Positions 11,816-22,430 of a stretch of DNA of 64,000 nucleotides are shown here, piece by piece (the stretch's first letter is position 1; every line of letters begins with the position of its first letter). Under the pieces are notes generated by a model. The model did not search any database and was not told the DNA's origin. It worked only from the letters and a program-made list of their open reading frames with translations. Origin of the DNA: Doris montereyensis. Its lineage: Eukaryota; Mollusca; Gastropoda; Nudibranchia; Dorididae. A program made the position numbers and the translations under genes. The stretch is taken from NCBI GenBank assembly GCA_037039925.1, contig JAXRKP010000455.1, positions 170,001-234,000 on the forward strand. Direction: 5' to 3'.

Positions 11816-11915
11816 GTTGTTGATTAAAGAGTTGGGGGATAGAAGAATTTCGACCTTTGTCAACCTGTCTTTTCTTAATTTTTTATTTGTATTATTTTAT
11901 ATATAGATCTATATA

Positions 11916-12109
11916 CAGTGGAAACCACTTATAACAGGACCGGTTATAACAGGAATCCAGTAATAACAGGGCTTTTTCTAATTCCCGTTTTCTTTCTCTT
12001 TGTCTCTATGAAAGCTTATCGGCAATAACATGGAGTCAAGAGGGCTCAATCGGTTATAGCAGGGATTTTGCTTTGGTCCCGTCATCCCTGTTATATCAGG
12101 TTTCTACTA
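11916..12109. mobile_element. pogo/Tigger-like MITE, 194 bp
   Basis: The left end CAGTGGAAACCACTTATAAC mirrors the right end, which on the other strand reads AGTAGAAACCTGATATAAC. TA flanks both sides (11914-11915, 12110-12111). CAGT(G/A)GAAACC...TATAAC ends with TA duplication are typical of pogo/Tigger-type elements. It sits inside Harbinger 2, so it inserted later. Confidence 0.72.
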
Positions 12110-12340
12110 TAAAGAAATTATAAAATCTGAGTTGGATGATTGCACATTATATAATTATCATATATAGATCTAGATTTAATAGATTTTTGAAGAACATTCT
12201 CCAAACCAAACAAACACAACAAAACAAAAACAACAACCGGACTGTACCTAGATCTACAACTACGACCCTGTATGTTGTCAGTGAAGTTATGTGTGTGTAT
12301 GTCCTTTTATTCAATAAAATGAAATTAAATGTGAACTTAC

Positions 12341-12473
12341 CATCAGCACCGACTTCTTTGGAAATGCCTTCCCAAGTGGTACTTATGACATCTTGGTTGT
12401 GATGGGTTTTGTCCTCTTTGTCGTAGATCACTGATTTTCTTTGGACAACTATGATAAGCTTCTCTTCGTCCAT
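12341..12473 (-). CDS. MADF (Myb/SANT-like) DNA-binding exon of a Harbinger accessory gene
   Basis: On the minus strand, ATG at 12473 opens MDEEKLIIVVQRKSVIYDKE, then NQDVISTTWEGISKEVGAD, and the exon ends at a consensus donor (G|GTAAGT, GT at 12340-12339). MADF domains bind DNA and start with an (E)KLI..V..RPVLYDK pattern followed by W..I....G, as seen here. PIF/Harbinger elements encode a MADF/Myb-like partner that helps the transposase bind DNA and enter the nucleus. The next exon is not visible, probably lost. The longer open frame through this region crosses the donor and is not the real product. It is convergent with the DDE relic at 11393-11815. Confidence 0.7.
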
Positions 12474-12847
12474 TTTGGCGGGAATTAACTGCGAATCAAG
12501 GGCATTCACTATGCTGGTATGGTGGGAAATTACTTCCCTTGGATCATCCAGCCGTTTATTGTGTGTGCACACGACAAAGCAAATTGCTGGCTGACGGCAA
12601 CTGGCGTTTGCTGACGGCAGCCTGGACATAATGTATCACCAGCTTTCATGGCGGGAAAGAAGATAAGGGCATGACGGCATATTACAGCCGGCTGCTGACG
12701 GCTACTGCCACTACTGCCAGCAACACATTTGAAGATGTCAGACAGTTGTATTGTCACTAATGTCACATCTGGGGAAGTGATAATGTAGTACATGTATTGT
12801 CACATCAGGAGAAGAACAGTAGTACTAGTAGCATTATCAATCACACA

Positions 12848-12900
12848 TCCCGAGACGTACTACAATGAGATCGCCGCCATGGTGGACTTCAAAGAAACAA
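12848..12900 (+). repeat. ~130-bp dispersed repeat, 3' fragment
   Basis: GAGATCGCCGCCATGGTGGA followed by CTTCAAAGAAACAAAAAC matches the last third of the repeat family seen at 31391 and elsewhere. Confidence 0.6.
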
Positions 12901-13440
12901 AAACAAACAATTATCACATCTGGAGAAGAACAGCAATACATGTACATGCACATTAAACAACAAACAAACAATTCCCCAACAAAAACAAAAGTACCCATCT
13001 AACCCCCCCCCAAAAAAAAAAAAAGAAAGAAATAACAACACAAAACAACAACAATAACAAACAACAACAAACAAACAACAACAAAACAAAGCAGACAACA
13101 AAGAAAGACAAAAAAATTAAAACCCCACTGAAATACATACCAAATTGTGTGGTATTTGTGTTTTGATCGTGGTGACATTGCTGTTGATGGTGTAGATGAT
13201 AAAGTAGACGGAGGAGACGATAATGATGGTAAACAGTACGGAGGTGGTGGTGGGGGTAATGATGGTGAGAGCGGTCATGGTGGCCACTTGTGAATTTGTG
13301 TTGTGAGTTGTGAATGGGTACCAGTACTGCAGTTGTCCTCTCCTGTGGTTTTCCTTTTCCTTTTCTTCCTTTAGTTGACTGACCATGTCGTCAGTAAAAA
13401 GACTGTCCGATAGGCGTATCAGACGCGGTCTGACCACAGG
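12901..13440. other. (AAC)n-rich and unassigned sequence
   Basis: AAC/AAAC-rich runs occupy 12950-13115, with a C-run/A-run at 13002-13024. After that, GGTGGT-rich sequence has no recognised function. Confidence 0.7.
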
Positions 13441-15122
13441 CAGAAAAATGTACTTTGGAAACTGTTTTTACTTAGATTTAGATCTATATAAGATAAGAAT
13501 TACCCGTTGTGCTATGCTAGAATTCTGTGGCGTAAACACAACGAAAAGAGGCCTGGCCCGCCTATAGCACAACTGGGAATTCTGTAGTTCACGTACGTAG
13601 ATCGAATGCCTCGAATGATCTTTCGGCGTGCGACGCAGGTATCCCGGGTCCCGTTCGCCCTTTCCACCTGATATGTATGCCGCGAACACGAACAAAAAAA
13701 CCGCCCCAGTTTTGCTTGACTGAGAACCTGGCCCAAAAACCTTTACAGTACACACCATACATCGTATTTATATAATACGAAAGAGCGAGTTGTCACTTAT
13801 TGTCATATTTCGCCGTGTGTTTGCAGCAAGTCCAGCAAGAGTGCAGCAATCTGTATTTTGTTAATTGTCACGACAATAGTAAGTAACACGTTATTATAAT
13901 GTATTTTCTATGCTTTTCATTTCCAAAATAAAAGTGTATGGTTATGACTGCAGACCACTCGTTTTCGGTAGTAAAGCGTTTTCATTTTTTACATGCACAA
14001 AGTAACTGCTAGTGTGTGCGATGTGCAAAGTCTGGCTGGTTTCACAAAGTAACCAAGTAACAGAATAGCGACAAAGTAATCTGAATGGCCATTTGAAAAG
14101 CTGTGATATTCCCATAGTATAGGCTACATAAAAATATTAGACCATGTTGTTTCAAACGAGTTAAACTATACTTGGCAACAACAACAAAAAAGAAAAGAAA
14201 TAAGCAATTGCATCATTCAAGTAGATCAACATAATATAAATTCCATTGCTGAAAAAACCCAACTCACTACAAATAACAATTAAATCTAACTTGACATCAA
14301 ACTTTCGTGTCAATAGTCTTTTTTTTAAAAACCACCAATCAAAGTTTCTTCGTGAACATTCTCAATTTGCTAGGTGATAACAAAAAATTACATCGGACTT
14401 TCATGCAGTTTCTATTTTGTTTTCAAGTATTTTAGAAATCGAGACCAACAAGTAATAATGGTCCATTTTTTCCGCCACCTCCAATCTCCGAAAAATAATA
14501 TTTAAAGACAGTCCAATAATAGTAGATATTGATGCAGCCCATTTTTAAGAAAGTTATAATCTTTTGAAATATTTAAAATGTCGACATTTTGCGCAAAGAG
14601 CGAAAAATGGATTTTCGTATGACGACAGCAAGAAAACAAAGGCAGACTGTCCAAATTTCTAAAATCAAGAGTTTCAAGACATAGATCAAGCTTAAACTTT
14701 ATTTTTTAATGCACGTAAAACAATAAAGGAATGACAATTTTCTAGCTCAAAAATAGCTTCGGAGTAATTTTTTACACTTTTTCGAGAACTATGTAAAATA
14801 TACAATATTTCACTAATTTCAAAACTTTAAAAAAAGTCAAAGAATAAGCCGACAATGACAAAACCGGCATCATTTTAAAGAACATATCTCTTTCTTTATG
14901 TTTACATAATACATAAGATACATACATGTTAATAAAACTCCCTAAGCTTACTAAGGTTTCAATGAACATATATTACGTTTTTTTAAATGTCATTAAAATC
15001 ATCCACAAAATCCACAAAAACAGAACAGCAATGTAAAGAGCAATTTAAGCTGTATAACTCCTTTATGAACATTTATGGAAAAAAACTGTAATTATGCTTT
15101 AGCTTTAGGTCTCAAAATAACA
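13441..15122. other. unassigned sequence, AT-rich after 14000
   Basis: No coding pattern recognised on either strand. 13500-13750 is GC-richer with CG dinucleotides; 14000-15120 is AT-rich. Confidence 0.5.
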
Positions 15123-15134
15123 TTGCATTTCATG

Positions 15135-18100
15135 CTTTCTTTCTTTATCAATTCCCATTCTACATTTCGGTGTATGAGTCCAGATGCCCGAGATAATCTT
15201 TTTTCCAGGAGGCCCTGTCCTGATATTTTCTGTTTCCGTCCAAAAACGTTAAATTTTTATGCTTCAATTTCAATGCCTTTTTTACATCTTCTTCCCACTT
15301 TCTCCGTGGTCTGCCTTTTGGTCTTTTACCATCTGCTTTGGTTTGATCTCTTATTGTTGTGTTTCTGATTTTGTCTCTTTTAGTTTTCCCTACTACTCTT
15401 CTTAGATATTTCATTTCAGCTGCCTGTAATCTACTGTATTATCTACTGTCTAATATCCAGGTTTCCCGGCCATAGAGGAGAGTAGGACAATAAACTGTAT
15501 TGTATACTGCCATTTTGGTTTTTGTTGACAATTCTTGCTTACCTACAAATGCCTTTCCTCGATGGTTATATATTGCACTTGCCTTTTGGATTCTCTGGCT
15601 GATTTCATCTCTTAGTTTTCCCTCTGAGTTAATCATTACTCCTAAGTAATTGTAGATTTGAACTTTTTCTAAATTCTCCCCGCCCACTTTAAGATTTTGT
15701 GCTTTAGCTTCCCTATTATTTACTAGCATTGTTTTGGTTTTCTTTGCATTTACTCTCATTCTTCTTTTATTTAGTTCATTGTTCACAATGTTGATATTCG
15801 ACTGAAGATTTTAATGACTGATTTCTGATTATCCAAACAGAACTAAATCATCAGCAAATGAAAGCATTGATTACTGGTTTGTTGAGCTTCCACATACCTA
15901 ATTTCATTTTCTTCATTTTTGAGGATATCTTTGCGACTTAATCCATAAATGTGATAAACGAAGGAGGACTTAGGATACAACCTGTCTTATTCCTATATCT
16001 ACATCAAATTCTGCAGATATGTTTCCAACTACTCTCACTGCACATGTTGGTTTATTGTAAAAAATGTTCATGACTTCTATTAAATTTTGCTCTGGGGTTG
16101 TATTCTTTTAAAGAATGCCATAGTTCGTCCCTCCTCACAGTGTCAAATGCCTTTTCTAAGTCAATAAAACACAGGTGCAAGTCAATGCTTCTCTTAAGGA
16201 ATTTTTCTATTTATTGTCTAATTACAAATATGTGATCTAGTACACTTCTTCCTAGTCTAAATCCACTCTGGTGTTCTTCAATCTGATCCGCTACTCTTTT
16301 CCTGAGTCTCATTTTCCAGAATCCTGGCATACACTTTTCCTGGTATACTAAGTAGTGATATCCCTCTATAGTTTGAGCATTCCATAGTTGGTCCTTTCTT
16401 ATGTATTGGTACTACCGTTCCCTTTTTCCAGTCGTCTGGCACCTGTTTTGACTTCCATGCTTGTTGACATATTGCATGTAGTAGTTTGTCTGCCTCTCTC
16501 CCTTGGTTTTTAATCATTTCTGAATAAACATGATCTGCTCCTGGGGCTTTTCCTAATTTCACTTTTCTTATAGCTGTTCGAAGTTCTTCCATTGAGATAT
16601 CTACATTTTCAGATGTCTCATCTCGATAATTGTTACCCTTAATAATTGATCTGTATTCCTTGTTTCATATGTTCTGGGGGATTATGTAATTGGTGAAAAT
16701 GCTTTCTTCATGTTTCCATGATTTCGTTGTTGTCTTTCATTATTTTTCCTTTAGCGTTGTTAATTTGTCGTATTCGGCATGCTTTGGTCTTTTTCATGCT
16801 CTTCATTGTCCTCTAGAACAGCTTTTGATTTCTTTGATGGCCGTCTTGAAATCTTTGTCCAAACTCTTCCTATTGTTCCTGCTTGCTTTCCTAACTTCCT
16901 CTTTGGCGATAGTTATTTTATTCACGTAATTTATTCTATCCTCTGGTCTCTTTGTTTGCAAGTATTTCTTCCAAGGCACCCTTCTTTTCTTTTATCTTAG
17001 TCTTGAAATTCTCATTCCATCATATTGTTTTTTTCCTATCTCCTTTAATTTGTTTCCTACCACAGACCTCTTCAGTACAACTGAGCAGTGTTTCTTTATA
17101 CATCTGCCACTTTTCTTCTATTGTGCTATCATTCAGATCCATCTGTCTTTCACTGATAAATCTTTTTATCCTAGATTGGTATACCTGTTTTACTACTGGT
17201 TTATTTAGTTCCTCTATTTTGAGTTTAGTAGCTTTCTTCTCTTTCCTTTTCTGTTTGTTTTCTTCAGACAGTAATCTTATTGTGGCAATCACTAAGTGAT
17301 GATTACTAAATATTTCTACTCCTCTGTTTATTCTTGCATCCAATGTATTGTAAAAAAGAAAGCTGCTAACTATTATGTAGTTTATCATTGACTTTTCACA
17401 CATGTCTTCATTTACTCTTGTATATTTGTGGATATCTTTATGAGGAAAAAAGGTGTTGGCTATTTTCATGTTATTCTTTAGCGAAAAATCTATTAGTTTC
17501 TCTCCATTCGGAGAAGTTGTCGTCTCCTTCTTTACCTATTCCTCCTCCTGACGTTTCTACATTGTTGCCTTCTCTAGCATTTAAATCTCCTAAAACCATT
17601 AGTTCCTGTTTATGTTTAAGATTCTCTACATCTATTTGTAAATCATTTTCGAAGATATCTTTTTCTTCTTTAGTTGCGTCTTCGTTTGGTCCATAAGCTA
17701 TTAATAATTTAATGTCTAGTCCTTTTAGCTTAATATTTACCTCTAATAGCCATGGGCTTATACATTTCCAACTTTCTAGTAGCTTTTCATGCCTTTCATG
17801 CACTAGGAGGCCTACTCATGCTCTAGCTCTATCTTTGACATCTAATCCTGAGAAGATTAAAATATGATTTGATCCTACATTTTCTATTCCTTGTCCTTTT
17901 TTTCTTTTCTTCAACTAATTTTAACACTATTTCATTTATTGCCCTAACATTCCACGTTCCAAAAATCACAGTCCGTATTCGTTTTCAAGTTCATCTTCGA
18001 AAGATCAAGCTAGTTATTTACATTTATTTCTCTGAATCAGTTTAGTTTTGGATAAGCAGGGGATTAGCCCACTGTGCCCTAGGTAGATGGTGGGGCTGCC

Positions 18101-18238
18101 TTGTTATTTTCTGTTAGGGTTAACTCCCTTAGCCTTTAGTCATTCAAGACCAGCCTGCAAGGCAACATGTTGTTATTTTTTGTCAGGGTTAACTCCCTTA
18201 GCCTTCGGTCGGTCAAGACCGGCCTGCAAGGCAGCAGG
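15135..18238 (-). mobile_element. RTE-like LINE, copy B, near full length
   Basis: Read on the minus strand it runs: 5' monomers (18236-18103), 5' leader, endonuclease (GDLNAREGNNVETSGG; IANTFFPHKDIHKYTR; NHHLVIA), linker, RT (RTAIRKVKLGKAPGADHVYS; NYRGISLLSIPGKVYARI; then YLGVMINSEGKLRDEIS and EMKYLRRVVGKTKRDKI), and an AAAG tail. Multiple stops and shifts make it inactive. Near the C-terminus DQTKADG joins directly to KRPKGRPRRKW, so about 40 residues present in A and C are deleted in frame. TTGCATTTCATG (15123-15134) and TTGCAATTCATG (18243-18254) are a likely target duplication. Total length of about 3.1 kb suits RTE elements. Confidence 0.87.
18103..18236 (-). promoter_or_regulatory. LINE 5' tandem monomers, copy B (2 units)
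   Basis: Two ~68-bp direct units at the LINE's 5' end share AGGGTTAACTCCCTTAGCC and AAGACCRGCCTGCAAGGCA (+ strand). The same monomers precede copy C. By position they could be a tandem-repeat 5' promoter region, as known for some LINEs; that role is inferred. Confidence 0.72.
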
Positions 18239-18240
18239 AA

Positions 18241-18292
18241 CTTTGCAATTCATGAATGAATAGGAACTTTGCAATTCATGAATGAATAACCA
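18241..18292 (+). repeat. 26-bp tandem duplication at LINE B edge
   Basis: GGAACTTTGCAATTCATG followed by AATGAATA is present twice in tandem, overlapping the putative target duplication. Confidence 0.8.
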
Positions 18293-18780
18293 AGACGAAT
18301 GAATTGTCTCACCCGTAGAATGTACATGAAAGCCAAAATAAAGTTTGGTGCGTGGCTGAAAATAGATGTGTTACTAAGCTTTGCTCTTCCAATACTTTCC
18401 TGTCCCATTTCAGTTAAAAGTCAATGTCTACACATGCGTCATAGACAGCGATTCGAGTCGTAATGTCTGTCGGTCGACGCTATGGCTTTTGCGTCAAAGA
18501 GTTTGTGTGGAACACGCCCTGATAAGTTATTGATTTTACTACACTGCTCACAATGAACGATTCCATAGCTGTACGATATACCAATATTATATGTCAAGTT
18601 ATGCATAATGTAACCTACTTTTACTTCATGTCAAAGCCAAGCTGGCTGTCTATAATTGGTGTGGGAAGCCTTGGCTCATACACACTCTTCCCATGGCCCT
18701 TGACAGGCAGGTATATTATGAATCATGTTATCCTATCATATTATGCCCCCTCTCTCTCTTTCTGACTACTCCTCAAACTA
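18293..18780. other. unassigned sequence upstream of the SDR exons
   Basis: No recognised coding content. An upstream SDR exon could lie here or further left, but I cannot identify it. Confidence 0.4.
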
Positions 18781-18836
18781 CTACTTCTACTCTCCTCCTC
18801 CTCGTCTTTCTCCTCTCCCTCTTTGTCCTCCTCGTT

Positions 18837-19376
<540 letters not shown>

Positions 19377-19594
19377 CTACTACTACTTCTTTGTCACGTT
19401 ATGTACACGCAATTCAACTGCGCAATCCGCATCTTCTCATTTCTCTCTCTTTTTTTTTTAGCACCGATGACGTATTAACTGCCTCTCCTTCCACGTCAAT
19501 GACTTCACTTTTGTGACCAAATCTGATGTTGTCTTCATTTTTCTACTACTGCCATTCTGGTAATAGCTCTGTTATTTGTTTTCGTTGCTTTCAG

Positions 19595-19809
19595 TGAGCA
19601 AGCCATCTCCTTTGGTTGGAAAAGTGGCTGTGGTCACGGGAGCCTCTTATGGCATCGGCAAGGCAATCGCTATGGCCCTGGTTGGTGAAGGGGCCAAGGT
19701 CGCCCTAGCAGCTCGAGGATTTGAATTGATAGAAGAATTAGTTAAAGAGATCAAGACTAAAGGAGGGGAAGCAATCGCTGTCAAGACAGATGTAGTCGAT
19801 CGACAACAG
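19595..19809 (+). CDS. Short-chain dehydrogenase/reductase (SDR), visible coding exon 1
   Basis: First visible exon of a classical NAD(P)-dependent SDR. The acceptor is TTTCAG (to 19594) and the donor CAG|GTAATG. It encodes 72 residues including SKPSPLVGKVAVVTGASYGI. The TGASYGIG motif (residues about 15-22) is the Rossmann cofactor loop; the AAR after the second strand suggests NADP(H). The first codon is split, with one base from an upstream exon, so the start codon is not visible; a spliced ATG or a longer N-terminus are both possible. With the exons at 26313, 26627, 29776 and 30545, all joined in phase 0, the protein is 252 residues, the usual length for soluble classical SDRs. Substrate unknown; the sequence resembles bacterial-type SDRs such as YdfG/serine-3-dehydrogenase-like enzymes. 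No signal peptide or membrane segment is seen. Confidence 0.93.
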
Positions 19810-19827
19810 GTAATGGTATCTCATTAA

Positions 19828-20481
19828 CTATGTTTGTATTGTTTTGGTTCTTTTATATATACAAGCATCCCCGTAAATAATGTTGGGTTATGATTTCACT
19901 TTATTATAAAGCTGGGGCTCTTGAACTTTGACTGTAGTTAACTCAGAAACCGCTGTATAGATTACGGGTGATGTCAAGTACGATTATTAGATCAAATTAG
20001 TAATACTGAAGTTACGCGGGCTTTTCAATGTAATGACCGGAAATCAATAAATTAGATCTAGTAACAATAATAAGTTTCGCGGATTGCAGGCAAACAATCT
20101 TTTCCTAATCAATTAAAATACTGATTTCATTCAAGAGTTTATTCGCTAAGAACCCAAAGCAGGCTTTTTAATATCTACATGCGAAATATGGAGATTGTGG
20201 AAACAATAGTTTTGAGCGGTCAACGTTTGAGATGTACAGTTTTATACATGTAGATATTTTTTATGTATTGTTTTGTTTCTTGTTCGTTTTTGCTTTGTAT
20301 GTTTGTTATTGGTTTGGCGCTGTTGGAGTTCCTTTCGCAACCTCATCCAGGCAGATGTATCTGGCCCGAAGGTGAAATAGACCATTAATTGTTTCAACAA
20401 GACGTGTATTAGGTGGTCAATAAAGAGCGGATGAAAATAATTGGTAAGGTTTGTACCTCCAGGAAATCCCTGTCATATTGG
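19828..20481. other. SDR intron 1, unassigned part
   Basis: Intronic sequence with no recognised element. The 6.5-kb intron (19810-26312) also holds a SINE fragment and LINE copies D and C. Confidence 0.6.
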
Positions 20482-20568
20482 CAGACTCGGTAGTCCAGAG
20501 GCAAAGTGTCGGCCCTCAACCAAAAGCGGTTAAAAAGTTTTCTTCGAGGTTTTCGAGTAAAAGCTCTA
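20482..20568 (+). mobile_element. SINE family 1, head fragment
   Basis: GACTCGGTAGTCCAGAGGCA (A box region) is present. The B box is deleted, and after GAGTAAAAG the SINE ends abruptly against LINE copy D. Confidence 0.8.
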
Positions 20569-21920
20569 CTGTTTAAGCATTCCATAGTCGATCCTTTCTT
20601 GTGTTTTGGTAGGTCTGATATTGTTCCTTTTTCTAGTCTTCTGGCACCTGTTTAAACTTTCATGCTTGTTGACATATTTCATACAGCAATTAGTCTGCCT
20701 CTCTCCCTTAGTTTTTGATAATTTCTGGACAAACATGTTCTGCTCCTAGGGTCTTTCCTAGTTTATTTTGTTCGGTATAGCAGTTTAGAATTTTTCCATT
20801 ACGATATCTAGACCTACATCTTCAGCTGTCTCATCTGGATTACTTACTTTTCTTACTAATTGATATGCACTCCTCGGTTCATACGTTGCGCGGGGATTAT
20901 GTTATTGCTGAAAATACTCTTCATTCATTATTTCTCCTTTGGCGTTCTTAATTTGTCGTATTGGGCATGATTTGGTCTTTCTCATGCTCTTCATTGCTCC
21001 TCAGAACTGCTTTTGACTTCCTTTGTAGCTTTCTTGAAGTTTTTGTCCAAACTTGTACCATTGTTCCTGTTTTGTTAACTTCCTTCTTTCTCTTTGGCAA
21101 CAGTTATTTTACTCACCTAATCTATCCTATCATCTGGCCTCTCCATTTGTAAATGTTTCTTCCATGCTTCCTTCTTTTCTTTGATCTTAGTTTTGACATT
21201 CTCTATCCTCCATGCTGTTCTTTCCTATCTCCTTTCATTTGTTTCCTATCACAGCCCTCTTTAGTACAACTGAGAAGTATTGTGTTTCTTGCCACGTTTC
21301 TTCTATTGTGCTATCATTCAGATCAATCTGCCTTTACTTCTAGTTTGTTTAGTTCTTCTGCTTTGAGTTAAGCGTCTTTCTTTGCTATCTTTTTCTGTTT
21401 GTTGTTTCCAGTCAATAATCTCATTTTTCCTAAATATTTCAACACCTCTGTTAATCCTTGCATCCATTGTTGTAAAAAAAGGGAACTCTTAACTATTATG
21501 TAGTCTATGATTGACTTTTCTTTATGTGGAAAAAAATGGTGACTTTTTTATGTTAGCCTTTAGGCAAAAATATATAATTAGTTTCCTTCCATTTGGAGAA
21601 GTTGTTGTCTCTCCTTCTTTACCTATATACTACTGCTGATGTTTTTACATTGTTGCCTACTCTAGCGTTAAATCTCCTAAAACCCTTAGTTCCTGTTTGG
21701 GTTTGAGATTCTCTGCAGCTATTTCTAAATCGTTTTCAAAGATATCTTTTTCTTCTTTGGTGGCGTCTTTGTTTAGACAATATTCTATTAATAATATACT
21801 TTCTCCTCCTTTTGGTTTAATGTTTACCTCTAGTAGCCGCGGGCTTTTAAATTTCGACTTTCTAAAAGCTTTTCATGTCTTGTATGCATTATGGGGCCTA
21901 CTTCTGCTCTAGCTATATCC
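20569..21920 (-). mobile_element. RTE-like LINE, copy D, 3'- and 5'-truncated
   Basis: Minus-strand matches run from the start of the RT (the TMECSNYRGIS region, damaged) through the linker to the endonuclease (damaged VKIKNLSDHH and GDLNA regions), ending near the KDRARAEVG segment. Stops and small deletions are frequent, more than in A-C, so it is probably older. The RT 3' half and the 5' leader are missing. Confidence 0.8.
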
Positions 21921-22230
21921 TGTAAATTCAAATCAATTCAATTCAATTCCATTCAATTCAGGTGAATTCCATTCAACTCGATTAAAAAAATCAACTATTA
22001 ATCACATCCGAAAGATAATGTTACAATGCACAAAATCTAACATAAAGTTGATCAAAACCGCTTTCCACACACACAGATTAAAACAATAGGACACAATGCC
22101 AAACTGTACGGATGCAACATACATGCTTAGCACAAATATTTACACAGTATCATAGGCACCCCGGCAGTGGACAGGTAGGCACCTGTGAGGGAGTAGATGA
22201 TCCCGCCCTCCACGAGTCTCCTGCTACCTT
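21921..22230. other. (AATTC)n stretch and LINE C upstream flank
   Basis: 21925-21985 is AATTC/ATTCA-rich. The rest is unassigned; 22160-22230 may be the extreme 5' part of LINE C. Confidence 0.55.
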
Positions 22231-22430
22231 GCAGGCGGGTCTTGACCGACCAAAGGCTAAGGGAGTTAACCCTGACAGAAAACAACATGCTGCCTTGCAG
22301 GCCGGTCTTGACTGACCAAAGGCTAAGGGAGTTAAACCTGACAGAAAATAACAACATGTTGCCTTGCATGCTTGTCTTGAATGACTAAAGGCTAAGGGAG
22401 TTAACCCTGTCAGAAAATAACAAGGCCTGG
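22231..22430 (+). promoter_or_regulatory. LINE 5' tandem monomers, copy C (3 units)
   Basis: Three units of 66-69 bp with CTTGCAGGCCGGTCTTGAC, CTAAGGGAGTTAACCCTGAC and AGAAAATAACAACATG. They are the same monomers as at 18103-18236 in the opposite orientation, directly upstream of the shared leader block (CCACCATCTACCTAGGG). Confidence 0.75.

Larger units (their letters stand above)
11070..12720. mobile_element. PIF/Harbinger element 2, two-gene remnant (ends approximate)
   Basis: It contains a DDE-type transposase relic on + (11393-11815) and a MADF-domain exon on - (12341-12473), the gene pair typical of autonomous PIF/Harbinger elements. GCTGACGGCA-type motifs occur in inverse orientation near both edges (11082-11105 and 12590-12710), suggesting degraded subterminal repeats. 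Exact ends and a target duplication are not resolved. Confidence 0.6.

Noticed and set aside
12147..12629. 160-residue minus-strand ORF as one protein
   Set aside because: Only 12341-12473 matches a MADF domain and it ends at a GTAAGT donor; the rest is intron and upstream sequence.
13468..13758. 96-residue minus-strand ORF in a GC-richer patch
   Set aside because: No recognisable domain, and two overlapping frames are open with equal plausibility.
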